NCBI RefSeq assembly: GCF_026011795.1
Contig: NZ_BRVS01000001.1
Location: 1 to 64,000, forward strand
Origin: Arthrobacter mangrovi
Lineage (GTDB): Bacteria > Actinomycetota > Actinomycetes > Actinomycetales > Micrococcaceae
Direction of reading: 5' to 3'
DNA: 64,000 nucleotides
The notes below the pieces were generated by a model. That model worked only from the letters and a program-made list of their open reading frames with translations. It did not search any database and was not told the DNA's origin. Shown piece by piece: positions 34,282-44,007 of this stretch; the first letter of the stretch is position 1, and each line of letters opens with the position of its first letter. The translations under genes and the position numbers were made by a program.

Positions 34282-34575
34282 CCGGGCACGGGGACATGAA
34301 GACACGAGCAGAAGCGCGCCGAATCCCACGGCACGATGCGTTGTGCAGGCAAACCAAACTGGAGAGTGTTTGGGCGTACGAACGGAACGTCCAACCAACC
34401 TCGGATGCGGGAGTGTACTGTCCGGATGCCTTCCCCGACCCCGGCCAATAGTCCCCTACCGTAACCGAACCGTGACTTCGCGCAAAACCGGATCCGGGCA
34501 CATGTCACGGATCGGACACGCGGCGAAGGCCCAAGTCAGCGCCGGTGAAACGCGTGAAACGCCGGGCTGACTAGG
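34282..34575. other. rpfB upstream region
   Basis: About 290 nt with no supported gene; it presumably contains the rpfB promoter. I looked for the ydaO (c-di-AMP) riboswitch that precedes some actinobacterial rpf genes and could not match its conserved core. No other structure stands out. Confidence 0.4.
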
Positions 34576-34592
34576 AAAAATACCGGCCGGTA
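34576..34592 (-). terminator. Short terminator-like element after tatD
   Basis: TACCGGCCGGTA (34581-34592) followed on the minus strand by TTTTT (34576-34580), 3 nt after the tatD stop. The stem is only 4 bp with a GGCC loop, so termination may be partial and some rpfB transcription may come from tatD. Confidence 0.5.
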
Positions 34593-34594
34593 GC

Positions 34595-35548
34595 TTAGTC
34601 GTTCCATCGTCCGTAAATTTTTTCCGTGTTGCCCGCCACTTCCTCACACAACAAGCCGAGGTCCTTGTCGAGGACCTCCGCCATCGAGCGCAAGGTGTAC
34701 GGAACCATGTAGCTGGCGTTGGGCCTGCCGCGGTACGGGTGCGGGGTCAGGAACGGCGCGTCGGTCTCCACCAGGACCAGCGCCGGATCGGCCACCAGCA
34801 GCGCATCCCGGAGGTCCTGGGCGTTCTTGAACGTGACGGTGCCGGCGAAGGACATCATCCAGCCATTCCGATTGCAGGTCCGGGCCAGCCCGGCGTCGCC
34901 CGAGAAGCAGTGGAAGACCACCTTCTCCGGGGCCCCCTCCTCGCGCAGGACCCGCACCACGTCGTCGTGCGCGTCACGGTCATGGATCTGCAGCGCCAGC
35001 CCCAGCCGCTTGGCGATGTCTATGTGCCGGCGGAACGAGTACTCCTGCGCCTTGAGACCCTCCCCCTGGGTGCGGAAGAAGTCCAAGCCGGTTTCGCCGA
35101 TGGCCCGGACCCGCGGGTGCGCGGCCAGACGTTCGATCTCGGCGAGGGCCTCCTCGAGCTGCCCGTCGGCGGCGAGCGGCGGGGCGTCGTTGGGGTGGAG
35201 CGCGACGGCGCCGAGGAGCCTCGTGTCCGCCTCCACCGCCTGCACCGTAAAGCGGGAGGACTCGAGGTCGCAGCCGACCTGGACGGCACCCTTGACCCCC
35301 AGGGCCTCGGCGGCGTCCAGCGCGTCCCGGACGGTCACGGAGACGTCGCCGTCGCCGAAGTCCAGATGGGTGTGGTTATCCATGACCGGCACCGGCAGCG
35401 GCTCGGGTGCCGGCGGATAGTCCAGGCGGCGGCGCCGGCCGCTCTTTTCCTCTTCGGGACTACGGGTGCGGCCTCCGTCCGGCGCGGCTTCCTCCGGACG
35501 GTAGGCAGCGGGTGTCTCTCCGGGCACGGCTAGGGCGTTCTCAGGCAT
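34595..35548 (-). CDS. tatD: TatD family metal-dependent hydrolase
   Basis: 317 residues. After a disordered leader of about 50 residues, the TIM-barrel metal ligands appear: NHTHLDF, AIGETGLDFF (Glu), LQIHDRDAHDD (His), VFHCFSG (His) and VETDAPFLTPHPYRG (Asp). TatD proteins are Mg-dependent 3'-5' DNases or RNases. The leader is longer than in Enterobacteria; internal starts are possible. First gene of the tatD-rpfB-rsmA-ispE-ABC-F series. Confidence 0.93.
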   Translation of the reverse strand: MPENALAVPGETPAAYRPEEAAPDGGRTRSPEEEKSGRRRRLDYPPAPEPLPVPVMDNHTHLDFGDGDVSVTVRDALDAAEALGVKGAVQVGCDLESSRFTVQAVEADTRLLGAVALHPNDAPPLAADGQLEEALAEIERLAAHPRVRAIGETGLDFFRTQGEGLKAQEYSFRRHIDIAKRLGLALQIHDRDAHDDVVRVLREEGAPEKVVFHCFSGDAGLARTCNRNGWMMSFAGTVTFKNAQDLRDALLVADPALVLVETDAPFLTPHPYRGRPNASYMVPYTLRSMAEVLDKDLGLLCEEVAGNTEKIYGRWND

Positions 35549-35675
35549 GATTCAACATTACGGCTGCCGCGCCTCCGATATGCGAAAGAGTCGTTTCAGG
35601 CTCTACCGCGGTGAAACTTCTGCCAGTACTGTGGTTACATCCCGCCTGCGGGGAAGGCGATGCGGAAGGTTCGGC

Positions 35676-36728
<1,053 letters not shown>

Positions 36729-36736
36729 GTCAGGCC

Positions 36737-38152
36737 ATGGACCGGCTCGGCTGGCTGCCCACCCGCTACATCACGCCGCGCGGCTGGGGCATGATCGCCA
36801 CCGCCGCCGCCGTCCTGTTGCTGGCGCAGGTCCTGGGCCGGCGGGACCTGCTGACGCTGGCGGTCTTCCTCGCCGCGCTACCCCTCACCGCCGCCGGGGC
36901 GATGGTCCTGCTCAAGCCGCGTTTCGCCGTCGAGCGCAGGTTCCGCCCACCGTCGGTGGAAACCGGCCTCGTGACGCAGGTCCATCTCACGCTGCGCCGG
37001 GACAAAGGCTTCGGCACGGCCTACATGGAGGAGCAGCTGCCCGTGCGCTTCGGCCGCTCGCCGTCCTTCCGTTTCCCCGCCCGCTTCCCCTCGGCCTCCG
37101 GCGAAAGCGTGTACGAATACCGGCTGCGCTCGGCCCGGCGCGGAGTGTTCGCGATCGGGCCGGTCACGGCCGACTTCCAGGATCCGTTCGGGCTGGCCCG
37201 GCATCGGCACAGCCTCGGCGCGGCCTCGCGCCTGGTGGTCACGCCGGCGCCGCTGGAACTGCCGGCCACCTCGCTCACCGCCGCCCGCGGCACCGACGGC
37301 ACGGCGACGACGCGCCGGCAGGCCAACCCGAGCGACGACGATGTGATGACGCGCGAGTACCGGCACGGCGACCCGATGCGGCGCGTCCATTGGCCGGCCA
37401 CGGCGCGGCAGGGCGAACTCATGGTCCGCCAGGAGGAGTCCGTCACCACGCCGCAGGCCACGATCATCCTGGACCAGCGAGCCTCACTCTTCGAATCCGG
37501 TTTCCTTCCCTCGCACGCCGGCGCGCATGAGGACGACGGCGATCTGCTGCACACCTCGCCGTCATTCGAATGGGCGATCACCGCCGTCGTCTCCGCCGCC
37601 CACGACTTCATCCAGCGCAACTACACCGTCCGCCTGCTGGACTGCCACGGCGAACCGGGCACCCTCCGGTCCCCGTCGGCCCCCTGGCCCGGGGACGAAA
37701 GCTTCACCGGGCTCCCGGGCTACCAGAACCTGGCCGAGGGGCTTGCGGCGTTGGGGCTGGCCGCGGAACCGCACCGGCGGACCGAGCGCCCGCACGCCGG
37801 GAACGAGGCGTTCAGCGACCGGCTGATGGACAAGCTCGCTGCGCACAAGCTCAAGGGGCCGCTGCTGGCGGTGCTGGGCGACATCGGGCCGGAGGACGCT
37901 GCACGGCTGGCGCCCGCGGCGGAGTTCGGATCACACGCCTTTGCCCTGGTTGTCTGCGACCACCCGCACGATTCGCCGGCGCTCCAGTCACTGCGCGACG
38001 CCGGTTGGCGGGCCGTCGCGGTGAGCGCCAAGGCATCGCACGCCGCGGCGTGGAGCCATTTCGACGGCGGATCCCCGGTCAGCGAGGCCACCGCCCGCGG
38101 CGGCTGGCGCCGGCACGGCGCAGCCCCCGACCCCGCCGAGGCGGGGCGATGA
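36737..38152 (+). CDS. DUF58 domain membrane protein
   Basis: 471 residues. Two N-terminal spans (about 15-33 and 37-55), an Ig-like stretch, and the DUF58 signature SDDDVMTREYRHGDPMRRVHWPATARQGELMVRQEE near residue 200, then a vWA-like alpha/beta domain (IILDQRASLFESG, VRLLDCHGEPG). Partner of the MoxR ATPase in the same operon. Exact activity unknown. Its stop overlaps the start of the transglutaminase gene (ATGA). Confidence 0.9.
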   Translation: MDRLGWLPTRYITPRGWGMIATAAAVLLLAQVLGRRDLLTLAVFLAALPLTAAGAMVLLKPRFAVERRFRPPSVETGLVTQVHLTLRRDKGFGTAYMEEQLPVRFGRSPSFRFPARFPSASGESVYEYRLRSARRGVFAIGPVTADFQDPFGLARHRHSLGAASRLVVTPAPLELPATSLTAARGTDGTATTRRQANPSDDDVMTREYRHGDPMRRVHWPATARQGELMVRQEESVTTPQATIILDQRASLFESGFLPSHAGAHEDDGDLLHTSPSFEWAITAVVSAAHDFIQRNYTVRLLDCHGEPGTLRSPSAPWPGDESFTGLPGYQNLAEGLAALGLAAEPHRRTERPHAGNEAFSDRLMDKLAAHKLKGPLLAVLGDIGPEDAARLAPAAEFGSHAFALVVCDHPHDSPALQSLRDAGWRAVAVSAKASHAAAWSHFDGGSPVSEATARGGWRRHGAAPDPAEAGR

Positions 38153-40518
38153 CTGCCATGCTGGACCGGCCCGTGGCGCCGGACCGGCCGTCCCGGGGCG
38201 GCGAACGGCGACGCGCCCCGGGATTTGCACCCTGGCTCATGTCCGGGGCGGTTGCCTTGGCCACGATCCTGGCGGCGGCGAACATCCACGGCGTGATCGA
38301 ACACTGGAGCTGGCTGTGGCCGGTGATCATTACCGTGCTGGCCGTAGAGGCAGGACCGGGCCTGGCCAGGGCGATGCGCTGGTCCCCGGTCGCCGGAACG
38401 CTGCTGGGCCTGGTTGGGCTCGCCGGCTCCGTGACGGCACTCTTCCTGTCCTCGACGAGCATCCTCCTCGTGATCCCCGGACCGGGAAGCCTGCGGGCGC
38501 TGGAGTTCCTCATCGCCGACGCGCAGGACGCGGTCATCTCCCAGGTGGCGCCGGTGCTCGCCTCGCCGGGGATCGTCATGGTCGCCTGCGTCGGCGTGGG
38601 CCTGGTCGCCCTGCTGGTGGACACCATGGCCGTGCCGCTGCAACTGCCGGCCGCATCGGGCTTCGGCCTGCTGGCCATCCTGGTGGTGCCGGCGATCATC
38701 AAGCCCCACAGCCTCGGCCCGGCGGGCTTCCTCGCCGCGGCCGCAGGCTACCTGGCGATCCTTGCGGCGGCACAATGGCTGGACGGACTGGACGAGGCGC
38801 CGCCCGGCCGGACCGCCGCCGGACAGTTCGGCCGCGCCGCCGGCATCGGCGCCGGTGCGCTCGCCCTCGCCCTGCTGCTGCCGCTGGGCATCCCCGGCTT
38901 CACCACCGGCGCCTTCCCGCAGGGTTCCCGGCTGGACTGGCTCGGCGCGCCGACGGGCCTCAACCCCATCCTGAGCCTCGGCGACAACCTGCGCCGGCCG
39001 GGCGCCTTCGGCCGGATAACCTATGCCACCGACTCGAAGACGCCGCTGTACCTTCGGACCGTCACCCTGGAGAACCTCACGGGCGCCCGCTGGAGTCCCA
39101 CGGACACCCGGGATGAGCAACGCGAAGGGGTGGAAGAGATGGGCACCCCGCGGATCCGCGAACTCCTGGACGAGGGAACGGTGACGACCACCGCCATCGA
39201 GACCCGTTCCTTCACGAGCCCGTGGCTGCCGGCCCCCTACGCCCCCGCCGAGATCATCGGCGTCGACGGCGATTGGTCCTGGGACCCGGGAACGCTGGCG
39301 GTCCAGGCGTCGCTGGGCACCAGCAGCGCCAACCAGGACTACATCGTCCGCAGTGTCACTCCGGACCTGACCCGGGAGAACCTGCAGGACGCGGATCCGC
39401 TGGACTCTCCGCGCGTGGACGGGATCTTCACCAGCCTGCCCTCGGACATGCCGGACATCATCGTCGACACCACCGAGGAGGTCCTGGACGGGCTGGAGGA
39501 TCCGTACGACCAGGCGATGGCCATCCAGAGCTATCTGCGCGGCCCCGGCTTCGTGTACTCCGAGCAGGCGCCCGTGGACGGCGGCTATGACCAGAGCGGC
39601 TTCGAGGTGGTCGCCGCCTTCCTGGAAGAGAAGGCCGGCTACTGCGTCCACTACGCCGCCACCATGGCCATCATGGCGCGCGAGGCCGGCATCCCCAGCC
39701 GCATCGCAGTCGGCTATGCTCCCGGCCGCGAAACCGGCGAGACCGTGGAAGTGGACGGCCGGGAACTGACCGAGCACGAGGTCGACTCCCGCGACGCCCA
39801 CGCCTGGCCCGAGCTCTTCTTCGAGGACATCGGGTGGGTCGCCTTCGAACCCACCCCTGGCCGCGGGGCCGTCCCCGCCTACGCGCAGCAGCCCACGGCG
39901 CCGGTCCCGGACCAGGCGGAGCGCGAAAACCTCAATCCCGGCGGCAACCGCGTTCCGAGCCAGCCCTCGCTGCCCCGGGCCGGGGGTTCCCCGGACGGTT
40001 CGGCCGCCGCGCAGGACGCCCCGGCTACCGGACCGTGGACCGCAACCGGCCTCGGCATCCTGGTGCTCGCGCTGGCCGCCCCGGCCCTCATCCGCCGCTC
40101 CCGCACCCGCCGCAGCCGTAACCAGCTGCTCACCGCCGACAGGCCCAGCCGGGACACCGCCCTCGTGGCCTGGCGCGAGGCGCGCGACGCCGCCGCCGAT
40201 TACGGCATCAGTGCCGCGCCTGAGGAGTCAGCCCGTGCCTTCGAGCGGCGGCTCGGGCAGGAGCTTGACGGTGGCGCCGCCGCGGCACTGGCGCGGCTCC
40301 GCGAAGACTACGAGATCGCGGCCTACGCCAACCCTGCCGCTCCGCGTCCAGGCTCCATTGGGGCCCGCGGCGCCGCTACGGATGCCGGGGGCGGAACCGG
40401 GAGCCAACGGCAATGGAGCGACGTCGAGTCGGTCGCGGGCGGACTGCGCAGGAACAGCACGTGGCAGCAGCGAATGCTCGGCCTGCTGTTCCCCCGCTCG
40501 CTGTTCATCCGCCGATGA
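38149..40518 (+). CDS. TgpA-like membrane transglutaminase
   Basis: 789 residues. Several N-terminal spans (about 30-260, including WPVIITVLAVEAGPGL and GIGAGALALALLLPLG), an extracytoplasmic DUF3488-type region, then the transglutaminase core: EEKAGYCVHYAATMAIMAREAGIPSRIAVGYAPG with catalytic Cys, DSRDAHAWPELFF with His, and GWVAFEPTPG with Asp. A further span (about residues 625-643) and a cytoplasmic DUF4129-like tail end the protein. Third gene of the MoxR-DUF58-TgpA operon; probably a cysteine protease or transglutaminase acting on the outer face of the membrane. Confidence 0.92.
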   Translation: MTAMLDRPVAPDRPSRGGERRRAPGFAPWLMSGAVALATILAAANIHGVIEHWSWLWPVIITVLAVEAGPGLARAMRWSPVAGTLLGLVGLAGSVTALFLSSTSILLVIPGPGSLRALEFLIADAQDAVISQVAPVLASPGIVMVACVGVGLVALLVDTMAVPLQLPAASGFGLLAILVVPAIIKPHSLGPAGFLAAAAGYLAILAAAQWLDGLDEAPPGRTAAGQFGRAAGIGAGALALALLLPLGIPGFTTGAFPQGSRLDWLGAPTGLNPILSLGDNLRRPGAFGRITYATDSKTPLYLRTVTLENLTGARWSPTDTRDEQREGVEEMGTPRIRELLDEGTVTTTAIETRSFTSPWLPAPYAPAEIIGVDGDWSWDPGTLAVQASLGTSSANQDYIVRSVTPDLTRENLQDADPLDSPRVDGIFTSLPSDMPDIIVDTTEEVLDGLEDPYDQAMAIQSYLRGPGFVYSEQAPVDGGYDQSGFEVVAAFLEEKAGYCVHYAATMAIMAREAGIPSRIAVGYAPGRETGETVEVDGRELTEHEVDSRDAHAWPELFFEDIGWVAFEPTPGRGAVPAYAQQPTAPVPDQAERENLNPGGNRVPSQPSLPRAGGSPDGSAAAQDAPATGPWTATGLGILVLALAAPALIRRSRTRRSRNQLLTADRPSRDTALVAWREARDAAADYGISAAPEESARAFERRLGQELDGGAAAALARLREDYEIAAYANPAAPRPGSIGARGAATDAGGGTGSQRQWSDVESVAGGLRRNSTWQQRMLGLLFPRSLFIRR

Positions 40519-40558
40519 TGTGCCTCTGAAGATCCGCCACGGCAGCGTCCACACCTGG

Positions 40559-41143
40559 TCAGATGCTGCGGACGATCTTGGCGGGATTGCCGACGGCAAT
40601 GACATTCGCCGGAAGGTCCTTGGTGACAACGGCCCCGGCCCCGATCACGGTGTTCTCGCCCACGGTGACTCCGGGCAGGACAATGGCCCCGCCCCCGATC
40701 CAGACGTTGTCCCCGATGACGATGGGCTTGGCCGCTTCCAGCTTCTCCCGCCGCAGCTCTGCCTGCACCGGGTGGGTGGGAGTCAGCAGCTGCACGTTCG
40801 GGCCGATCTGCACGTCGTCTCCGATGGTAATGGGCGCGACGTCCAAGGCGGTCAGGTTGTAGTTGATGAAGGTCCGGGCGCCCACGGTGATGTACTTCCC
40901 GTAGTCGACGAACAGCGGCGGCCTGATCTCCGTGCCCTCGCCGATCGAGCCGAGCAGTTCCCTCAGCAGTCCCGCCGCTTCCTCCCGGTTGCCCGGCCAG
41001 ACCCGCGCATACCGGTCCGCCAGCTCGAGGGCTCGCACGCTGTCCGCGGCCAGTTCCGGGTCGTCGGCGATGTACAGGTCGCCGGCGAGCATCCGCTCCC
41101 GCATCGACCGGTCGTCGCCATCAAAATACTCGTCCACGTCCAT
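40559..41143 (-). CDS. Maltose/sugar O-acetyltransferase (hexapeptide family)
   Basis: 194 residues from the ATG at 41143 with GGAGG 6 nt upstream. N-terminal Mac domain (MRERMLAGDLYIADDPELAAD) and a left-handed beta-helix with LLTPTHPVQAELRR (catalytic His) and IGDNVWIGGGAIVLPGVTVGENTVIGAGAVVTKDLP. Acetyl-CoA-dependent acetylation of a sugar in the Maa/NodL/LacA group; acceptor unknown. Convergent with the TgpA gene. Confidence 0.93.
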   Translation of the reverse strand: MDVDEYFDGDDRSMRERMLAGDLYIADDPELAADSVRALELADRYARVWPGNREEAAGLLRELLGSIGEGTEIRPPLFVDYGKYITVGARTFINYNLTALDVAPITIGDDVQIGPNVQLLTPTHPVQAELRREKLEAAKPIVIGDNVWIGGGAIVLPGVTVGENTVIGAGAVVTKDLPANVIAVGNPAKIVRSI

Positions 41144-41195
41144 GCGTCCTCCTGCACCTGCCGGTTCACGGGCCAGTCTACGCACCCGCAGCCTT

Positions 41196-41254
41196 CCCCG
41201 CCCGGGTGGGCAGCGCCGTCGTTCGCTCCCCGCCCGGGTGGGCACCGCCGTCGT
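41196..41254. repeat. Two direct copies of a 27-bp sequence
   Basis: Copies at 41196-41222 and 41228-41254, differing at one base (CAGCGCC versus CACCGCC), period 32 bp, in the intergenic region between gabD and the acetyltransferase gene. Each copy contains GCCCGGGTGGGC. Confidence 0.7.
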
Positions 41255-41290
41255 CAACCGTCCGCGACGGGGCCCGGAGTTAAACGGCAA

Positions 41291-41322
41291 GCGGGGCGGC
41301 AGGCCGTGGCCCGCCGCCCCGC
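41291..41322 (-). terminator. Terminator hairpin after the aldehyde dehydrogenase gene
   Basis: GCGGGGCGGC-(12 nt)-GCCGCCCCGC, a perfect 10-bp stem 14 nt beyond the gabD-like stop. No long T-run. Confidence 0.6.
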
Positions 41323-41335
41323 TAGTGCAGGTCGG

Positions 41336-42823
41336 TTACTGCTCGTCCGCGTACGGATCGGCGATGCCGACGTACTGGGTGTAGAGGTACTCCTCGATGC
41401 CCTCTTCGCCGCCCTCGCGGCCCAGGCCGGACTGCTTGACGCCGCCGAACGGTGCGGCGGCGTTGGAGATGACGCCGGCGTTCAGGCCGAGCATGCCGGT
41501 CTCCAGCTTCTCGCTCACCCGCAGGCCGCGGTTGAGGTCCTTGGTGTAGACGTAGGCGACCAGGCCGTACTCGCTCGCGTTGGCCAGCCGGACGGCGTCC
41601 TCTTCTGTGCTGAAGGTGACGATCGGGGCGACCGGGCCGAAGATCTCCTCGGCGAGGATGCGTGCCTTCGGCGAGACGTTGGTGAGCACGGTCGGCTGGT
41701 AGAAGTAGCCGGGGCCGTCCACCGGAGCGCCGCCGGTCACGGCCTTGGCGCCGTGGGAGATGGCATCCTCGACCAGTTCGTGCACGCCGTCGCGGGCCTT
41801 GCCGTCGATCAGCGGTCCGACGTTCGACTCGGGCTCGGTGCCGCGGGCCGGGGTCAGTGCGGCAATCTTGGCGGCGAACTTCTCGGCGAAGGCGTCGGCG
41901 ATGGAATCCTGCACGATGAAGCGGTTGGCCGCGGTGCAGGCCTCACCCATGTTGCGCATCTTGGCGGCCAGCGCGCCTTCAACGGCCTTGTCCAGGTCGG
42001 CGTCCTCGAAGACCAGGAACGGGGCGTTGCCGCCGAGCTCCATAGAGGTACGCAGGACGCGGTCGGCCGAGTCGCGGATCAGGGCCTGGCCCACGGGAGT
42101 GGAACCGGTGAAGGAGAGCTTGCGGAGCCGCTCGTCCTTGATCAGCGGGCCGGTGACCTTGCCGGCGGTGGAGGTCTGGATGACGTTCAGGACGCCGGCG
42201 GGCAGGCCGGCTTCCTGCATGACCTGGGCGAAGAGCAGGCTGGTCAGCGGGGTCAGAGTGGCCGGCTTGAGGATCGCGGTGCAGCCGGCGGCGACGGCGG
42301 GCGCGATCTTGCGGGTAGCCATGGCCAGCGGGAAGTTCCAGGGGGTGATGAGCAGGCAGGGGCCGACCGGCTTCTTCTGGACCAGCAGGCGGTTCTTGCC
42401 GTCGGGCGCGGTGGCGTAGCGGCCGCCGACGCGGACGGCTTCCTCGGAGAACCAGCGCAGGAACTCGGCGCCGTAGGCCACCTCGCCGCGGGCCTCGGCC
42501 AGCGGCTTGCCCATTTCCAGGGTCATCAGCAGAGCGAAGTCTTCGGCGCGCTCGGTCACGAGCTCGAAGGCACGGCGCAGGATCTCGCCGCGCTCGCGCG
42601 GAGCGGTCTTGGCCCAATCGGCCTGGGCGGCCGCGGCTGCGTCCATCGCAGCGGCACCATCTTCCGGCTGCGCGTTGGCAATGGTGAGCAGGACCTTGCC
42701 GGTGGCGGGGTCTTCGACGTCCAGCGTCTGGCCGCCGGCAGCGTCGCGCCACTCGCCGTTGATCAACAGACCGGTGGGAACCTTTGCGAGCAGTTCCGCT
42801 TCGCGGTTGGCGGTTTCAGCCAT
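41336..42823 (-). CDS. gabD: NAD(P)-dependent succinate-semialdehyde dehydrogenase-like protein
   Basis: 495 residues from the ATG at 42823 (GGAGG upstream). Aldehyde dehydrogenase fold: TPWNFPLAMATRKIAPAVAAG, SFTGSTPVGQALI, the catalytic Glu in MELGGNAPFLVF, and the catalytic Cys in NMGEACTAANRF. Closest family type is GabD, oxidising succinate semialdehyde to succinate in GABA or related catabolism. No GABA aminotransferase is in the window, so the substrate is an assignment by family only. An AGGATC/GATCCT dyad at 42958-42976 lies about 135 nt upstream. Confidence 0.85.
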   Translation of the reverse strand: MAETANREAELLAKVPTGLLINGEWRDAAGGQTLDVEDPATGKVLLTIANAQPEDGAAAMDAAAAAQADWAKTAPRERGEILRRAFELVTERAEDFALLMTLEMGKPLAEARGEVAYGAEFLRWFSEEAVRVGGRYATAPDGKNRLLVQKKPVGPCLLITPWNFPLAMATRKIAPAVAAGCTAILKPATLTPLTSLLFAQVMQEAGLPAGVLNVIQTSTAGKVTGPLIKDERLRKLSFTGSTPVGQALIRDSADRVLRTSMELGGNAPFLVFEDADLDKAVEGALAAKMRNMGEACTAANRFIVQDSIADAFAEKFAAKIAALTPARGTEPESNVGPLIDGKARDGVHELVEDAISHGAKAVTGGAPVDGPGYFYQPTVLTNVSPKARILAEEIFGPVAPIVTFSTEEDAVRLANASEYGLVAYVYTKDLNRGLRVSEKLETGMLGLNAGVISNAAAPFGGVKQSGLGREGGEEGIEEYLYTQYVGIADPYADEQ

Positions 42824-42957
42824 GGCGGTGCCTCCAATGTTGGTAAGTGATTGGTCGGGCTTCGGTGCCCTACTGCATCCACCGTAGGTGCTGAGCCTCA
42901 CGCCGGTAAATGCGGTACTGCACTACATTACATCCGAGGTGCTGTGCAGATAGACAA

Positions 42958-42976
42958 AGGATCTTTGTACGATCCT
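42958..42976. promoter_or_regulatory. Small inverted repeat upstream of gabD-like gene
   Basis: AGGATC-TTTGTAC-GATCCT, 6-bp arms in an AT-richer patch (42900-42990) between rsmI and the dehydrogenase gene. The patch looks like a promoter zone; the binding factor is unknown. Confidence 0.35.
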
Positions 42977-43029
42977 GTATGACGAAACGGCCCTCCGCCC
43001 GGGCCCCGCGCCGGGGAAACCCGAGGTGC

Positions 43030-43896
43030 TCAGGCCTTGGGCGGCCGCGCGGCAAGGACCGCGGAGTAGAGCTCCCGCTTGCTGATCCGGGCGTCGGCGG
43101 CGACCGCTGCGACGGCGTCCTTCAACCGCGAGCCTTGGCCGATCAGTTCGTTGACCTCCGCGACGTGGTCCTTCGCCTGCTCGGGCGGGGCCTCCGGGGC
43201 TCCCGCTACGACGACGGCGATCTCGCCGCGGACCTCGGAGGCCTCGGCCCATTCCAGCAGCTCGCGGACGGGGCCGCGCAGGACCTCCTCGTGCAGCTTG
43301 GTCAGCTCCCGGCACACGGCGGCGCGCCGCTCCGGGCCGAAGGCCGTGTCCAGGGCCCGCAGCATCGGCTCGAGGCGGTGCGGGGCTTCGAAGAACACCA
43401 TCGTGCGCTTCTCGGCGGCGAGTTCGGACAGCCGGGCCTGCCGCTCGCCCTGCTTGCGCGGCAGGAACCCTTCGAAGGTGAAGCGGTCGGTCGGCAGGCC
43501 GGACAGCGCGAGGGCGGTCAGCACGGCGGACGGCCCGGGGACGGCCGTCACCACCAGGCCGTCGGTGACCGCGGCCTCCACCAGGCGGAAACCCGGGTCG
43601 GAGACGGCGGGCATGCCGGCGTCCGTCACCATGACCAGGGTGCTGCCTCCGCGGACCAGGTCGAGCAGCTCGGCCGTACGCGTGGCTTCATTGTGCTCGT
43701 GGTAGCTGATGATGCGCCCGCTGGCCGTGATGCCCAGGGCGTGCAGGAGCTTGTGCAGGCGACGGGTGTCCTCGGCCGCCACGACGTGCGCGGTCTGCAG
43801 CAGTTCAACCAGCCGCGGCGAGGCGTCGCCGATGTTGCCGATCGGCGTTCCCGCCAGGACGATCTGGCCGGGGCCGCCGGCTGCCTGCTCATTCAC
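43030..43896 (-). CDS. rsmI: 16S rRNA (cytidine(1402)-2'-O)-methyltransferase
   Basis: 288 residues. Tetrapyrrole-methylase fold: LAGTPIGNIGDASPR at the N-terminus, AAEDTRRLHKLL, LVMVTDAGMPAVSDPGFRLV, VTAVPGPSAVLTALALSGLPTDRFTFEGFLPRK, and a C-terminal helical domain (ARISKRELYSAVL). It adds the 2'-O-methyl group at C1402 of 16S rRNA using SAM. In many Actinobacteria it is directly divergent from the PMT gene; here a class A PBP gene lies between them. Confidence 0.95.
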   Translation of the reverse strand: MNEQAAGGPGQIVLAGTPIGNIGDASPRLVELLQTAHVVAAEDTRRLHKLLHALGITASGRIISYHEHNEATRTAELLDLVRGGSTLVMVTDAGMPAVSDPGFRLVEAAVTDGLVVTAVPGPSAVLTALALSGLPTDRFTFEGFLPRKQGERQARLSELAAEKRTMVFFEAPHRLEPMLRALDTAFGPERRAAVCRELTKLHEEVLRGPVRELLEWAEASEVRGEIAVVVAGAPEAPPEQAKDHVAEVNELIGQGSRLKDAVAAVAADARISKRELYSAVLAARPPKA

Positions 43897-44007
43897 AGCA
43901 TCAACCCTACCGGGCCGCGCACCGGACCCGGAGCCTGCGGCGACACAGCCCGCGGCGGGACAGCCCGCGACCTAAGCCGGCGGACAGAGCGGCTACGCGT
44001 AGAGCTC

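Noticed and set aside
34282-34594. ydaO (c-di-AMP) riboswitch before rpfB
   Set aside because: The conserved core of the riboswitch could not be matched on the minus strand.
37720-39801. 693-residue minus-strand frame antisense to the TgpA gene
   Set aside because: No recognisable domain; the plus strand carries a full transglutaminase with catalytic triad. A GC-rich shadow.
40211-42850. 879-residue plus-strand frame antisense to gabD and the acetyltransferase gene
   Set aside because: Both minus-strand genes have intact motifs; the plus frame is low-complexity Gly/Leu/Val/Gln typical of an antisense shadow.
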